Origin: Dyella dinghuensis
GTDB taxonomy: Bacteria > Pseudomonadota > Gammaproteobacteria > Xanthomonadales > Rhodanobacteraceae
Assembly (NCBI RefSeq): GCF_003977615.1
Contig: NZ_RYZR01000005.1
Span: 715,773 to 779,772 of the forward strand
Length of the DNA stretch: 64,000 nt
Reading direction: 5' to 3'
Part shown: in pieces, positions 52,837 to 60,963 of the stretch
Layout: each line of letters begins with the position of its first letter
Numbering within the stretch: the stretch's first letter is position 1
Translations under genes and position numbers: made by a program
Notes under the pieces: generated by a model
What the model saw: only the letters and a program-made list of their open reading frames with translations
Databases searched by the model: none
What the model was told of the DNA's origin: nothing

Positions 52837-54024
52837 TTAGAACAATTCGATTTCGCCGGCGTCCATCGTGTTCTGCAGCGCAGGACCACGGGAGCGGATG
52901 CGGGCCTTTTCGCGTTGCAGCGCCAGACGCTCGCGCACACGCTCGGAATGCTGGCGAAGTACCTGTGCATCGACCGGGCCGCAGGCCAACTCTTCGATGT
53001 CGCGCGTGGTTTCCGCTGCAACGCCCTGCAGCTCGACCAGGCGCGTGCGCGTCTGATTGAGCAACTGGCTGAGAATGTCTTCGAACTGCAGCGAGCGAAT
53101 CGTGGTGGAAACGTCGTTGCCCAAGCCGCGGTTGATTTCGACCACCTGATCGGCCACGGCGCTGGTGCGCGCATCGCTTTCCGTCACGTGAGCCATCATC
53201 GCGTCAATGCCGCCCTTTGCGGACAAGGCCACGTTCAAATCCTGCGAGGCCAATTCGCCGATCAGGCCACGCACCTGCTCCATCGCAATACGTGCGCGCT
53301 CCACGTGACTGCCGATCTGCTCGTTGAACTGATTGGAATGGCTGGCGAGGTTGCGGATTTCGCCCGCCACCACCGCGAAGCCGCGCCCGGCTTCACCGGC
53401 ACGCGCCGCTTCGATCGCGGCGTTGAGCGCCAACAAGTTGGTTTCTTCAGCGATGGTGTTGACGTTCTTCAGCAACGCGAACACCGCATCCATTTCCTTC
53501 GACATGCCATCTATGCGGTAAACGATGCGCAGGCTCTCGCGCGACAGCTGCACGATCAACCCCACGAAATGTTCCAGCAGATCGCCGGTACGCGCCGCGA
53601 AATCCTGCACGGACACGCCGCCGTTCTGCACATCGATGATCTGCTTGAGCAAGGACTGCTGCATGCCGGTCTTGTGTGACAAGCCATCGAAGCCGCCACC
53701 CAATTCCTTCACGGCGTCGCCCAGAAGATCCAGTGCCTGATGCAGCTCACGCGAAGCATGACCCAGCTCATCCACCAGAGCACCACGCACATCTTCCAGC
53801 GCCTCGCGCACGGGTGTGTTGTCGGGACCGGCCGATGTTTCCACGACGACCGAAGGCACTGCCATGCGGCGGCATTCGTAGATCCACACCGCACAGAGCA
53901 ACGTGACGAGCACGGGCGCCATCCATGCCGGGTTCCAGACCAGGCACAGGACGAGTGCCACCAGACTGGCGCCGATGCCAATCAGCGGGCGGGATGCGGA
54001 ATTGTTGAACATGTTTGTGGACAT
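52837..54024 (-). CDS. MCP-like protein without sensor domain, with CheZ-like D-x3-Q motif and -GEIELF tail
   Basis: About 395 residues. Two N-terminal hydrophobic helices ([20 protein letters not shown]) anchor it, with no periplasmic or HAMP domain visible. The receptor hairpin tip is typical: [19 protein letters not shown], then [15 protein letters not shown]. After the hairpin comes [14 protein letters not shown]. Asp316 and Gln320 have the spacing of the catalytic Asp and Gln in CheZ phosphatase (D-F-Q-D-L-T-G-Q). The protein ends in [11 protein letters not shown], a short terminal motif set off by a basic linker. GGAA precedes ATG 54024; an earlier ATG at 54042 overlaps the cheB stop (TGATG). 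It follows cheB and precedes the STAS gene. Function as receptor, phosphatase or both is not settled. Confidence 0.78.
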   Translation of the reverse strand: MSTNMFNNSASRPLIGIGASLVALVLCLVWNPAWMAPVLVTLLCAVWIYECRRMAVPSVVVETSAGPDNTPVREALEDVRGALVDELGHASRELHQALDLLGDAVKELGGGFDGLSHKTGMQQSLLKQIIDVQNGGVSVQDFAARTGDLLEHFVGLIVQLSRESLRIVYRIDGMSKEMDAVFALLKNVNTIAEETNLLALNAAIEAARAGEAGRGFAVVAGEIRNLASHSNQFNEQIGSHVERARIAMEQVRGLIGELASQDLNVALSAKGGIDAMMAHVTESDARTSAVADQVVEINRGLGNDVSTTIRSLQFEDILSQLLNQTRTRLVELQGVAAETTRDIEELACGPVDAQVLRQHSERVRERLALQREKARIRSRGPALQNTMDAGEIELF

Positions 54025-54041
54025 AAAAATGTTCCGATGCA

Positions 54042-55139
54042 TCAAGACGCGGCGCGACGTGCGCCGACGATAGGTTGTTGTGCAAGAAGCAACAGACGTG
54101 CAGCCACGCTTTCCAGCGGCAGCTTCTCGTCGGCGGCACCGAGTTTCCACGCCGCGCCAGGCATGCCCCACACCACGGAGGTCGCTTCATCCTGCACGAC
54201 CGTCGGCGCGCCACATTCACGCAATTCGAGCAAGCCGCGCGCGCCGTCATCGCCCATGCCCGTCAACAATGCGCCGATGGCGGCGGCACCGACGCTCGCG
54301 GCGACCGAACGGAACAGTACATCCACGCTCGGTTTGTGCCGGTTGACCTGTGGACCGTCATGCAGGCGGCATACGTGCTTGGCGCCATCCCACATCACAA
54401 GAAGATGCTGACCACCCGGCGCGATATACGCGTGGCCCGGCTGAATCGGTTGATTGTCCCGCGCTTCGCAGACACGCATCGCCGAACACTTGTTCATGCG
54501 CTCGGCGAACGCGCCACTGAAAGCGGCAGGAATGTGCTGTGTAATGACCATCGCGGGTGCATCTGGCGGCATCGCCTCGAGCAACACGCGAATGGCCTCG
54601 GTACCACCGGTCGATGCGCCCACCGCGATGATACGGTTGCTACCGCGCGTGCCCGGACCTTGCGAGCGCGGCAGTACCGCATCAGCGGTATGCCGCGGCG
54701 GCACGTCCAGTTTTTGCACGGTCGTATAAGCGCGCGGACGCGTAAGCGCAGCGAGCTTCACCTTCGCGCAGATCTCGCCCGCGGCGTCGGCAAAGCTGTT
54801 CGCCAGATCGTTGGCCGGCTTGGTGAAGAAATCCACCGCACCGATTTCAAGCGCGCGCAGCGTGACTTCTGCACCACGCTCGGTCAGCGACGACACCATC
54901 ACCACCGGCATCGGACGCAGGCGCATCAGGTTTTCAAGAAACGTCAAACCATCCATGCGCGGCATTTCGACATCGAGCGTCAGCACGTCAGGATTGAGCT
55001 GCTTGATCTTTTCGCGCGCGATCAACGGATCGGCAGCCACACCGACAACCTCGATGCCGGGGTCGGAATCGAGCATAGCCGACAACAGCTTCCGCACCAG
55101 GGCGGAATCGTCGATCACCAGTACGCGCACTTTACTCAT
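54042..55139 (-). CDS. cheB: Chemotaxis response regulator protein-glutamate methylesterase CheB
   Basis: A 365-residue two-domain enzyme that demethylates and deamidates chemoreceptors. The receiver has [10 protein letters not shown] and the phospho-acceptor Asp in [12 protein letters not shown], with Lys in DFFTKPAND. The methylesterase has the catalytic Ser in [11 protein letters not shown], His in [18 protein letters not shown] and Asp in [18 protein letters not shown] 55139 has AGGAA 6 bases ahead. It is separated from cheD by 133 bases with a large inverted repeat, unusual within an otherwise tight operon. Confidence 0.95.
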   Translation of the reverse strand: MSKVRVLVIDDSALVRKLLSAMLDSDPGIEVVGVAADPLIAREKIKQLNPDVLTLDVEMPRMDGLTFLENLMRLRPMPVVMVSSLTERGAEVTLRALEIGAVDFFTKPANDLANSFADAAGEICAKVKLAALTRPRAYTTVQKLDVPPRHTADAVLPRSQGPGTRGSNRIIAVGASTGGTEAIRVLLEAMPPDAPAMVITQHIPAAFSGAFAERMNKCSAMRVCEARDNQPIQPGHAYIAPGGQHLLVMWDGAKHVCRLHDGPQVNRHKPSVDVLFRSVAASVGAAAIGALLTGMGDDGARGLLELRECGAPTVVQDEATSVVWGMPGAAWKLGAADEKLPLESVAARLLLLAQQPIVGARRAAS

Positions 55140-55173
55140 TGCTACTTTCCTGCCTTTGCCTGTTGGAGAGGGA

Positions 55174-55261
55174 CGAGAGATGAGCAGCGAGGGCACGCCA
55201 CTCGCTCTGGCAAGCCCCCTGTAGCTGACATGCGCGCTGCACCCTCGCTACTCATGTCTCG
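55174..55261. repeat. Inverted repeat in the cheD-cheB spacer
   Basis: Arms at 55174-55193 and 55242-55261 agree at 18 of 20 bases (CGAGAGATGAGCAGCGAGGG and its near complement), enclosing a 48-base loop. It is the only large hairpin inside the operon spacers apart from the one behind cheA, and could set the level of cheB and the distal genes. Confidence 0.75.
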
Positions 55262-55272
55262 CCCCTGGTACA

Positions 55273-55926
55273 TCAAAACAACTCCACTTCACCCTTTATC
55301 GGATCGTTCGCCAAACGCTTGAGATACTGCTGCTCGTTGGCGGCCAGCTCGTTGTCGCGCGTGGTGCGCAACTGACGCACGCGCACGCGGCCACTCACCG
55401 GGAAAAACTGCAGTTGACGCGGGTAGATGTCGCCGACATCCGCTGCCCTCAACTTCAACCCTTCCGCCTCCAGATACCGTCTGACGAAGGAGACATTGCG
55501 CTGACCTACATCGGTCATATGCGTCAGCACACGGCCACCGCCGAAAATCTTCACCGAGAAATTTTCGCGTCGGCCGCCGGCTTTGAGGATGGCGTTGATC
55601 AATTGCTCCATCGCATCGCTGCCGTAACGCGCCGCACGTCCTACTGCCGATGACCAGCTGTCACGCTCGCCCACCGGTTCGGGCAACATGAAGTGATTCA
55701 TGCCGCCGATACCGCGCTCCGTGTCGTGAATGCATGCCGATACGCATGAACCCAGCACGGTGGAAATCATTTCTTCCTGCGTGCTTACATAAAACTCGCC
55801 GGGCAAAACCTTGACGGTCATGCAGCGCTGCGTGGCATCCCAAAAACGGCGTAAGTGTTCAAAGCCCGGCAAAACAACTGAATTCTTATCTGGCGCAATC
55901 GCAACGCCAGCCATAGGTGCTGTCAT
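55273..55926 (-). CDS. cheD: Chemoreceptor glutamine deamidase CheD
   Basis: A 217-residue deamidase. The catalytic Cys is in TVLGSCVSACIHD, the His in GGMNHFMLPEP, and the Thr/Ser region in VKIFGGGRVLTHMTDVGQRN. The ATG at 55926 shares bases with the cheR stop (TAATG) and has GGAAG 8 bases ahead; an upstream in-frame GTG is possible. By family, it deamidates receptor Gln residues to Glu. The protein ends in PIKGEVELF, almost the same tail as the MCP-like protein two genes downstream (GEIELF). Confidence 0.93.
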   Translation of the reverse strand: MTAPMAGVAIAPDKNSVVLPGFEHLRRFWDATQRCMTVKVLPGEFYVSTQEEMISTVLGSCVSACIHDTERGIGGMNHFMLPEPVGERDSWSSAVGRAARYGSDAMEQLINAILKAGGRRENFSVKIFGGGRVLTHMTDVGQRNVSFVRRYLEAEGLKLRAADVGDIYPRQLQFFPVSGRVRVRQLRTTRDNELAANEQQYLKRLANDPIKGEVELF

Positions 55927-56807
55927 TATTTGCACTTCCGATAAACCGTACGGCCAACTAAATCGAACGAATCGCTAAGGCCGTACATCGATTCGGAGTG
56001 CCCCAGAAATAAATAGCCTCCTTGCTCCAACAAACCGGCGTAACGCTCGAACAGGCGCTGTTTGGTCGGCTTGTCGAAATAAATCACTACATTGCGGCAG
56101 AAGATCGCGTCGAACGGACCACGCATCGGCCACTCATGCAAAAGATTCAACGGTTGAATGGTGACGAGCTCACGCAACCGCGGATGGACACACGCGAGGC
56201 CTTCATACGTACCCTCGCCTTTCAGAAACCAGCGGTTGCGACGTTCCTCGCTGATACCGCCCATACGCTCAAGCGAATACGTGCCTGCGCGCGCCGCACC
56301 CAATGCCTGCGGCGAAAGATCCGTCGCCAGGATGCGTGCATCGACCTTGCTGCCCGTTCGCTCCAGCGCTTCGGCCAGCACCATCGCCAACGCATACGGC
56401 TCTTCGCCAGTGGAACATCCGGCCGACCAGATGCGCAGGCGGTCGCTGCTGCGCTTCTTTTTCTCGATCCAGTTCGGCAACAGTTCGTTGGCCAGCAAAT
56501 CGTAGTGATGCATCTCGCGGAAGAACGAGGTGACGTTGGTGCTGATCGCACTCGCCAGTTCGCCCAACTCGGCATCGGGATCGCTGCGCAACAGATTGAC
56601 GTACTCATCGAATCCGTCCAGTCGCAGCGCCCGCAAGCGACGCACCAAACGACCCTGCACCAATTGACGCTTATGTTCGCCAAGCACGATGCCGCAGTGC
56701 TTGTAGACGAAGTCGCTCAGAAACGCGAAGTCTTTGTCACCCAGCGACCATCCGCTTGCGACCGCCGCAGCGCCGCACGAATCGTCATCATGCATGCGTG
56801 CGGCCAT
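55926..56807 (-). CDS. cheR: Chemotaxis protein methyltransferase CheR
   Basis: A 293-residue SAM-dependent glutamate methyltransferase. The N-terminal helical domain (KDFAFLSDFVYKHCGIVLGE, then KRQLVQGRLVRRLRALRLDG) recognises receptors. The catalytic domain has TSFFREMHHYDLL, the SAM loop IWSAGCSTGEEPYALAMVL, the Asp in ILATDLSPQALGAAR and IFCRNVVIYFDKPTKQRLFE. AAGGAG lies 10 bases before ATG 56807, and the gene starts 4 bases after the MCP stop. The beta-subdomain around FLKGEGTYEG suits binding to C-terminal xWxxF tethers, which both receptors of this operon carry. Confidence 0.95.
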   Translation of the reverse strand: MAARMHDDDSCGAAAVASGWSLGDKDFAFLSDFVYKHCGIVLGEHKRQLVQGRLVRRLRALRLDGFDEYVNLLRSDPDAELGELASAISTNVTSFFREMHHYDLLANELLPNWIEKKKRSSDRLRIWSAGCSTGEEPYALAMVLAEALERTGSKVDARILATDLSPQALGAARAGTYSLERMGGISEERRNRWFLKGEGTYEGLACVHPRLRELVTIQPLNLLHEWPMRGPFDAIFCRNVVIYFDKPTKQRLFERYAGLLEQGGYLFLGHSESMYGLSDSFDLVGRTVYRKCK

Positions 56808-56811
56808 CGGA

Positions 56812-58524
56812 TCAGAACTCCTTCCAGGCGCCAGCGTCGGCCGTTTCTACGGGACGCGCTGCGACTTTGGGCGTGCTCTTGCGTACTGCGGCGAACACGG
56901 CTTCGGCTTCTTGTGCGACGGCCGTGGCCACCGCTTTTGCCGGTGCTTTGTTCGTCGTACCGCTAATCTGGAAGAACGCGACTTGCTGCGACAGTTCGTC
57001 GGCCTGTTCGTGCATGGCGCGCGCCGCGGCGGAGGCTTCTTCGACCAGTGCCGCGTTCTGCTGCGTCATTTCGTCCATCTGCGACACAGCGTTGTTGACC
57101 TGATCGATACCTGCCGACTGCTCCTGGCTGGCCGCAGCGATCTCGGCGACGATGTCCGTCACTTTCTTCACGCTATCGACAATGTCGGTCAACGCCTTGC
57201 CGGTCTGATCTACGAGGTCGGTACCCGTGCGAACCTTGTTCGCGCTTTCATTGATGAGCTGCTTGATTTCCTTTGCCGCACCGGCGCTGCGCTGTGCGAG
57301 GTTGCGCACTTCGGTGGCGACCACTGCGAAACCGCGGCCCTGTTCGCCCGCACGTGCCGCTTCCACCGCCGCATTGAGTGCGAGCAGGTTGGTCTGGAAT
57401 GCAATCTCGTCGATCAAGCTGACGATGTCGGAAATCTTGCGGCTGGAGTCGTTGATCTCGCGCATGGCCGTAACGGCCTGTGCAACGACGTCGCCGCCAC
57501 GCTCGGCCTGCTCGCGAGCACCACGTGCAAGCTGATCCGCATGGCTAGCGTTTTCGGCGTTTTGCTTCACCGTCGAGGTCATTTCTTCCATCGACGATGC
57601 GGTTTCTTCCAGGCTGGAGGCCTGTTCCTGCGTACGCTGGCTGAGATCGTCGTTGCCGCGCGCAATCTGCTGCGCAGCGGTGCTCACTGCATCGGAACCA
57701 TGACGCACGTCGGCGACGATTTCGACCAGACGCTCGTCCATGGTGCGCAGCGCGGAGAGCAGCTTCGCCAGCTCATCATTGCCTTTGACGACAACCTCAT
57801 GACCCAGCTTGCCCTGCGAAATCTCGTTGGCGAGGCTCATGGCATAGCTCAACGCGCGGCTGATCGAACGAACCAGCATCGTCGAACGCAACAGGGCAAA
57901 CAGCAAACCGATGAACAGCGCAGCGAAGGTGATCATGCGGATGCGCTGATAGCTCTTCACCTGATCCTGGAAGATCTGGTTGGCTTCCGTCCGCTGCGCG
58001 TCGACAACCTTCGAAAGCGCATCCTGACGTTGCATCAGCAGCGGACGCATTTCCATTTCGATCGTATCGGAAGCGGAACCGTCGCCGGCTTTGATTGCAT
58101 CCATCACATCGCCGCGTGCCTGGTCGTAATCTTTGTCCGTCGAGTGATAGTCCTTCATGGCAGCGGCCAATGCCGGACTCATTTGAACGGCGTCCAGGCG
58201 CTTCTTGTAGTCGTTCAATTCCGCCATATAACGATCGGCTTCGCCGACTTTCTGCTTGATCTGGTCGGCTTTGCCGGTCAGCGCAGCGGCTTCGCTCATC
58301 GCGAGGAAGTACTTCAGCGAGTTCGTGCGGATGTTGTCGACGTATTGCGACGGCACCAGTTCGTTCTCGTAAATGGCTTGCGTGCCGGCGTTCTGGCGCG
58401 ACATCGCAAACAGGCCGATCACCGCACCGGCGACGAGCATCACGCAGAGCAAGCCAACCAGCATGATCAGGCGTGCGCGGATGGTCAGTGACGTAAACTT
58501 GAATTTGGGGAAGCGCAGTTTCAT
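56812..58524 (-). CDS. Methyl-accepting chemotaxis protein with AWKEF tether
   Basis: A 570-residue receptor. The N-terminal helix, [20 protein letters not shown], precedes a four-helix-bundle-like periplasmic domain (residues about 45-190, with [20 protein letters not shown]), a second transmembrane helix, a HAMP region and the long coiled-coil signalling domain, whose tip [20 protein letters not shown] is canonical. The last five residues, AWKEF, fit the xWxxF tether that recruits CheR and CheB. It directly precedes cheR, the same placing as the tethered receptor of the Pseudomonas aeruginosa Che2 cluster. Signal is unknown. TAAGGA lies 9 bases ahead of the ATG. Confidence 0.94.
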   Translation of the reverse strand: MKLRFPKFKFTSLTIRARLIMLVGLLCVMLVAGAVIGLFAMSRQNAGTQAIYENELVPSQYVDNIRTNSLKYFLAMSEAAALTGKADQIKQKVGEADRYMAELNDYKKRLDAVQMSPALAAAMKDYHSTDKDYDQARGDVMDAIKAGDGSASDTIEMEMRPLLMQRQDALSKVVDAQRTEANQIFQDQVKSYQRIRMITFAALFIGLLFALLRSTMLVRSISRALSYAMSLANEISQGKLGHEVVVKGNDELAKLLSALRTMDERLVEIVADVRHGSDAVSTAAQQIARGNDDLSQRTQEQASSLEETASSMEEMTSTVKQNAENASHADQLARGAREQAERGGDVVAQAVTAMREINDSSRKISDIVSLIDEIAFQTNLLALNAAVEAARAGEQGRGFAVVATEVRNLAQRSAGAAKEIKQLINESANKVRTGTDLVDQTGKALTDIVDSVKKVTDIVAEIAAASQEQSAGIDQVNNAVSQMDEMTQQNAALVEEASAAARAMHEQADELSQQVAFFQISGTTNKAPAKAVATAVAQEAEAVFAAVRKSTPKVAARPVETADAGAWKEF

Positions 58525-58535
58525 TGTTTTATTCC

Positions 58536-59039
58536 TTAGGCCACGGCTTTCACGTCATTAGCCGCGAGCGCGGCCTCCAGCATCTGCGCATCCTGCGGTT
58601 GCAGCAGTTTGTCCGCATCGAGCAGCAAGACCATGCGCTCGCCCACGGCGGTCAGTCCTTTCAGGTATTCGGTGTCGACGGTGGTGCCCATGTCCGGCAC
58701 TGGGCGCATCGCATCGCTCGCAACGTCGATCACGTCGGAGACAGCATCCACAACGACGCCGAACTGGCGGCCCGCGACCGTGACGATCACCGTGACAGTC
58801 GTGGCGTCGTATTCCTCGCGTGCGAGTCCAAAGCGCAGTCGCATGTCGATCACTGGCACGATCGCACCGCGCAGGTTCAAGACGCCCAGCACGTAGTGCG
58901 GCGATTGCGGAATGCGCGTCACCGGTGTCCAGCCACGAATTTCGCGCACCGACAGAATGTCGATGCCGTATTCCTCGTGAGCGAGGTTGACGGTGAGGTA
59001 CTGCGCCTGGGGTCCCGTGCCCCGCGTTTGGTCTGACAT
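58536..59039 (-). CDS. cheW: Chemotaxis adaptor protein CheW
   Basis: A 167-residue SH3-like adaptor that links receptors to Che[21 protein letters not shown] at the N-terminus and [20 protein letters not shown] (the conserved N-L-R-G) are diagnostic. [13 protein letters not shown] completes the second subdomain. GAGG is 6 bases before ATG 59039. It follows the Cache receptor and precedes the AWKEF receptor by 11 bases. Confidence 0.96.
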   Translation of the reverse strand: MSDQTRGTGPQAQYLTVNLAHEEYGIDILSVREIRGWTPVTRIPQSPHYVLGVLNLRGAIVPVIDMRLRFGLAREEYDATTVTVIVTVAGRQFGVVVDAVSDVIDVASDAMRPVPDMGTTVDTEYLKGLTAVGERMVLLLDADKLLQPQDAQMLEAALAANDVKAVA

Positions 59040-59133
59040 GTTCGCCTCGTCGTTGGAGCATCCCCGGATGCTCCCGTTCGAAAGAATGGATCGGCGGTTT
59101 TGCTTGAAACTTGAGCGAATAACCCAGTGAAAA

Positions 59134-60825
59134 TCAGAATTCCGACCACTCGCCGGCCACCGCCAGGGGTCGCGCCGCAGGCTGTTGCGGGCGCTGGGAA
59201 GGCGCGGGTTTCCGGGCGGCGGAACGGGCCGGTTGCGGCTTGTTTTCAGGGGCGGCCTCAAGCCGGAAATAGCCCATCTGGGCATGCAGCAGACTGGCCT
59301 GCTCCTGCATGGCGTGGGCCGCCGCGGCGGCCTCCTCGACCAGGGCGGCGTTCTGCTGCGTCACCTCGTCCATCTGCGTGACCGCGCGATTGACCTGATC
59401 GATACCGGCGGACTGTTCCTGACCGGCCGCCGCCAGCTCGTTCATGATGTCGGAGACTTTCTTGACGCTGCCGATGATGCCGACCAGCGCCTGCCCGGAT
59501 TCATCCACCAACACGGAGCCGGCCTGGACTTTCTCGACGCTGTCGTTGATCAGCGCCTTGATGTCTTTCGCCGCGCGCGCACTGCGTTGCGCCAGATGGC
59601 GTACCTCGCCAGCGACGACGGCGAAACCGTGTCCCTGTTCGCCTGCGTGAGCAGCCTCGACCGCGGCATTGAGCGCCAGCAAATTCGTCTGGAAGGCGAT
59701 TTCATCGATCAGGCTGACGATGTCGGAAATCTGCGCGCTCGCTTGTTGGATCGCTTTCATCGCGGTGCTGGCACGCGCGGCCACATCGCCGCCGCGCTCG
59801 GCTTGCGCGCGCATGGCGACGGCCAGCTGGCTGGCCTGGCTCGCGTGATCGGCGCTCTGCTTCACGGTCGCCGTCATTTCTTCCATCGACGACGCCGTTT
59901 CTTCAAGGCTCGACGCCTGTTCCTGCGTGCGCTGGCTCAGGTCATCGTTACCGTGGGAAATCTCTTGTGCAGCAGACGTCACCGCCTGCGCACCTTCCTG
60001 CACCTTGCTGACGATGTCGGTCAGCTTTCCGCGCATGCGCAGCAACGCATCCATCAGGCTGCCTGATGGTGGTACATACTGCGCATCGTCACCGCGCAAA
60101 TCGCCGCTGGCGATGCGGCCGGCCATCGCCAGCGCGTGGGCGGGCTCACCGCCGATACTCAACCGGATACTTCGCATCGATTCCCACACCACGCCGATCA
60201 CCAGCAGGGCAACCAGCAACGCGCGCAGCAGGCTGCCGATCAGCATGTGCTGAAATTCGGCGTCGATATCGACAAAGTACGCACCCGCTGCCACGTGCAG
60301 ATCCCACGGCTTGAACCAGCTCGTGTAGGTGATTTTCAGCGTGTCGCCCTTGCTGCCCGGCATGGGCCACATATATTCGGTCAGGCCATGGCCGTCGCGC
60401 TGATCGGCGGCGAGCATGTCGCGATACATGAATTTCCCGGTCGAATCGGCTTCGTCGTGAATGCTCTTGCCCACACGCTTCGGCATGACTGCGTGCATGC
60501 GCATGACGAGACTGGAGTCGAATGCATAGACATACCCCGCACCGTCGTTCCAGCGCATCGCCGACACGACAGCGAGTGCGCGTTTTTTCGCTTCGTCCTG
60601 ACTGAATTCACCCGCGTTGGCGCGATCGGCGAAGCTCTGCATCACCGCCGTGGCCGATGCCACCTGATCGCCAAGCGAACGTTCGCGCGCCTCCATCTGC
60701 AAACGGCGGCTAGCCACGGCGGACATCACCGTCAACGTCAGCAAACCTGCAACAACGATGACGATAACCAGCCACACGCGTGCCGCGAGACTCATTCGAC
60801 CTAACATTTTCAGCGGGGAATTCAT
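59134..60825 (-). CDS. Methyl-accepting chemotaxis protein with single Cache domain and EWSEF tether
   Basis: A 563-residue receptor. After the first membrane helix (VWLVIVIVVAGLLTLTVMS) comes a single Cache (sCache_2-like) periplasmic domain with AMRWNDGAGYVYAFDSSLVM and YMWPMPGSKGDTLKITYTSW, suited to small organic acids. The second helix is near residue 200, followed by HAMP and the signalling coiled coil. The tip reads AAVEAAHAGEQ and [18 protein letters not shown]: two near-invariant Arg residues (R-A-G-E-Q-G-R) are both His. The C-terminus EWSEF fits the CheR tether motif. It sits between cheA and cheW, with a hairpin behind cheA. Confidence 0.93.
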   Translation of the reverse strand: MNSPLKMLGRMSLAARVWLVIVIVVAGLLTLTVMSAVASRRLQMEARERSLGDQVASATAVMQSFADRANAGEFSQDEAKKRALAVVSAMRWNDGAGYVYAFDSSLVMRMHAVMPKRVGKSIHDEADSTGKFMYRDMLAADQRDGHGLTEYMWPMPGSKGDTLKITYTSWFKPWDLHVAAGAYFVDIDAEFQHMLIGSLLRALLVALLVIGVVWESMRSIRLSIGGEPAHALAMAGRIASGDLRGDDAQYVPPSGSLMDALLRMRGKLTDIVSKVQEGAQAVTSAAQEISHGNDDLSQRTQEQASSLEETASSMEEMTATVKQSADHASQASQLAVAMRAQAERGGDVAARASTAMKAIQQASAQISDIVSLIDEIAFQTNLLALNAAVEAAHAGEQGHGFAVVAGEVRHLAQRSARAAKDIKALINDSVEKVQAGSVLVDESGQALVGIIGSVKKVSDIMNELAAAGQEQSAGIDQVNRAVTQMDEVTQQNAALVEEAAAAAHAMQEQASLLHAQMGYFRLEAAPENKPQPARSAARKPAPSQRPQQPAARPLAVAGEWSEF

Positions 60826-60928
60826 AAACGGGCCTTCACATCACTTCAGGGGTACACGGCGCTTGCTTGTTCTTTCAGGCGCAGCCGCACGTCACCGTCT
60901 GGCGCGGTTGCGGCCTGATATCGGTAAG

Positions 60929-60952
60929 AGGCGGCGCTTTCCTGCGCCGCCT
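60929..60952 (-). other. Intra-operon hairpin immediately after cheA
   Basis: A perfect 9-bp stem, AGGCGGCGC-TTTCCT-GCGCCGCCT, starts 11 bases past the cheA stop. There is no T-run on the minus strand, so partial termination or mRNA processing is more likely than full termination. Confidence 0.6.
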
Positions 60953-60963
60953 GGAGAGAGTGC

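Noticed and set aside
56734..58491. A 585-codon open frame on the plus strand, antisense to the AWKEF receptor
   Set aside because: The opposite strand encodes a complete receptor with all family motifs, ribosome binding site and operon context. The plus-strand translation is rich in Arg, His and Val-Asp runs, typical of a mirrored GC-rich gene.
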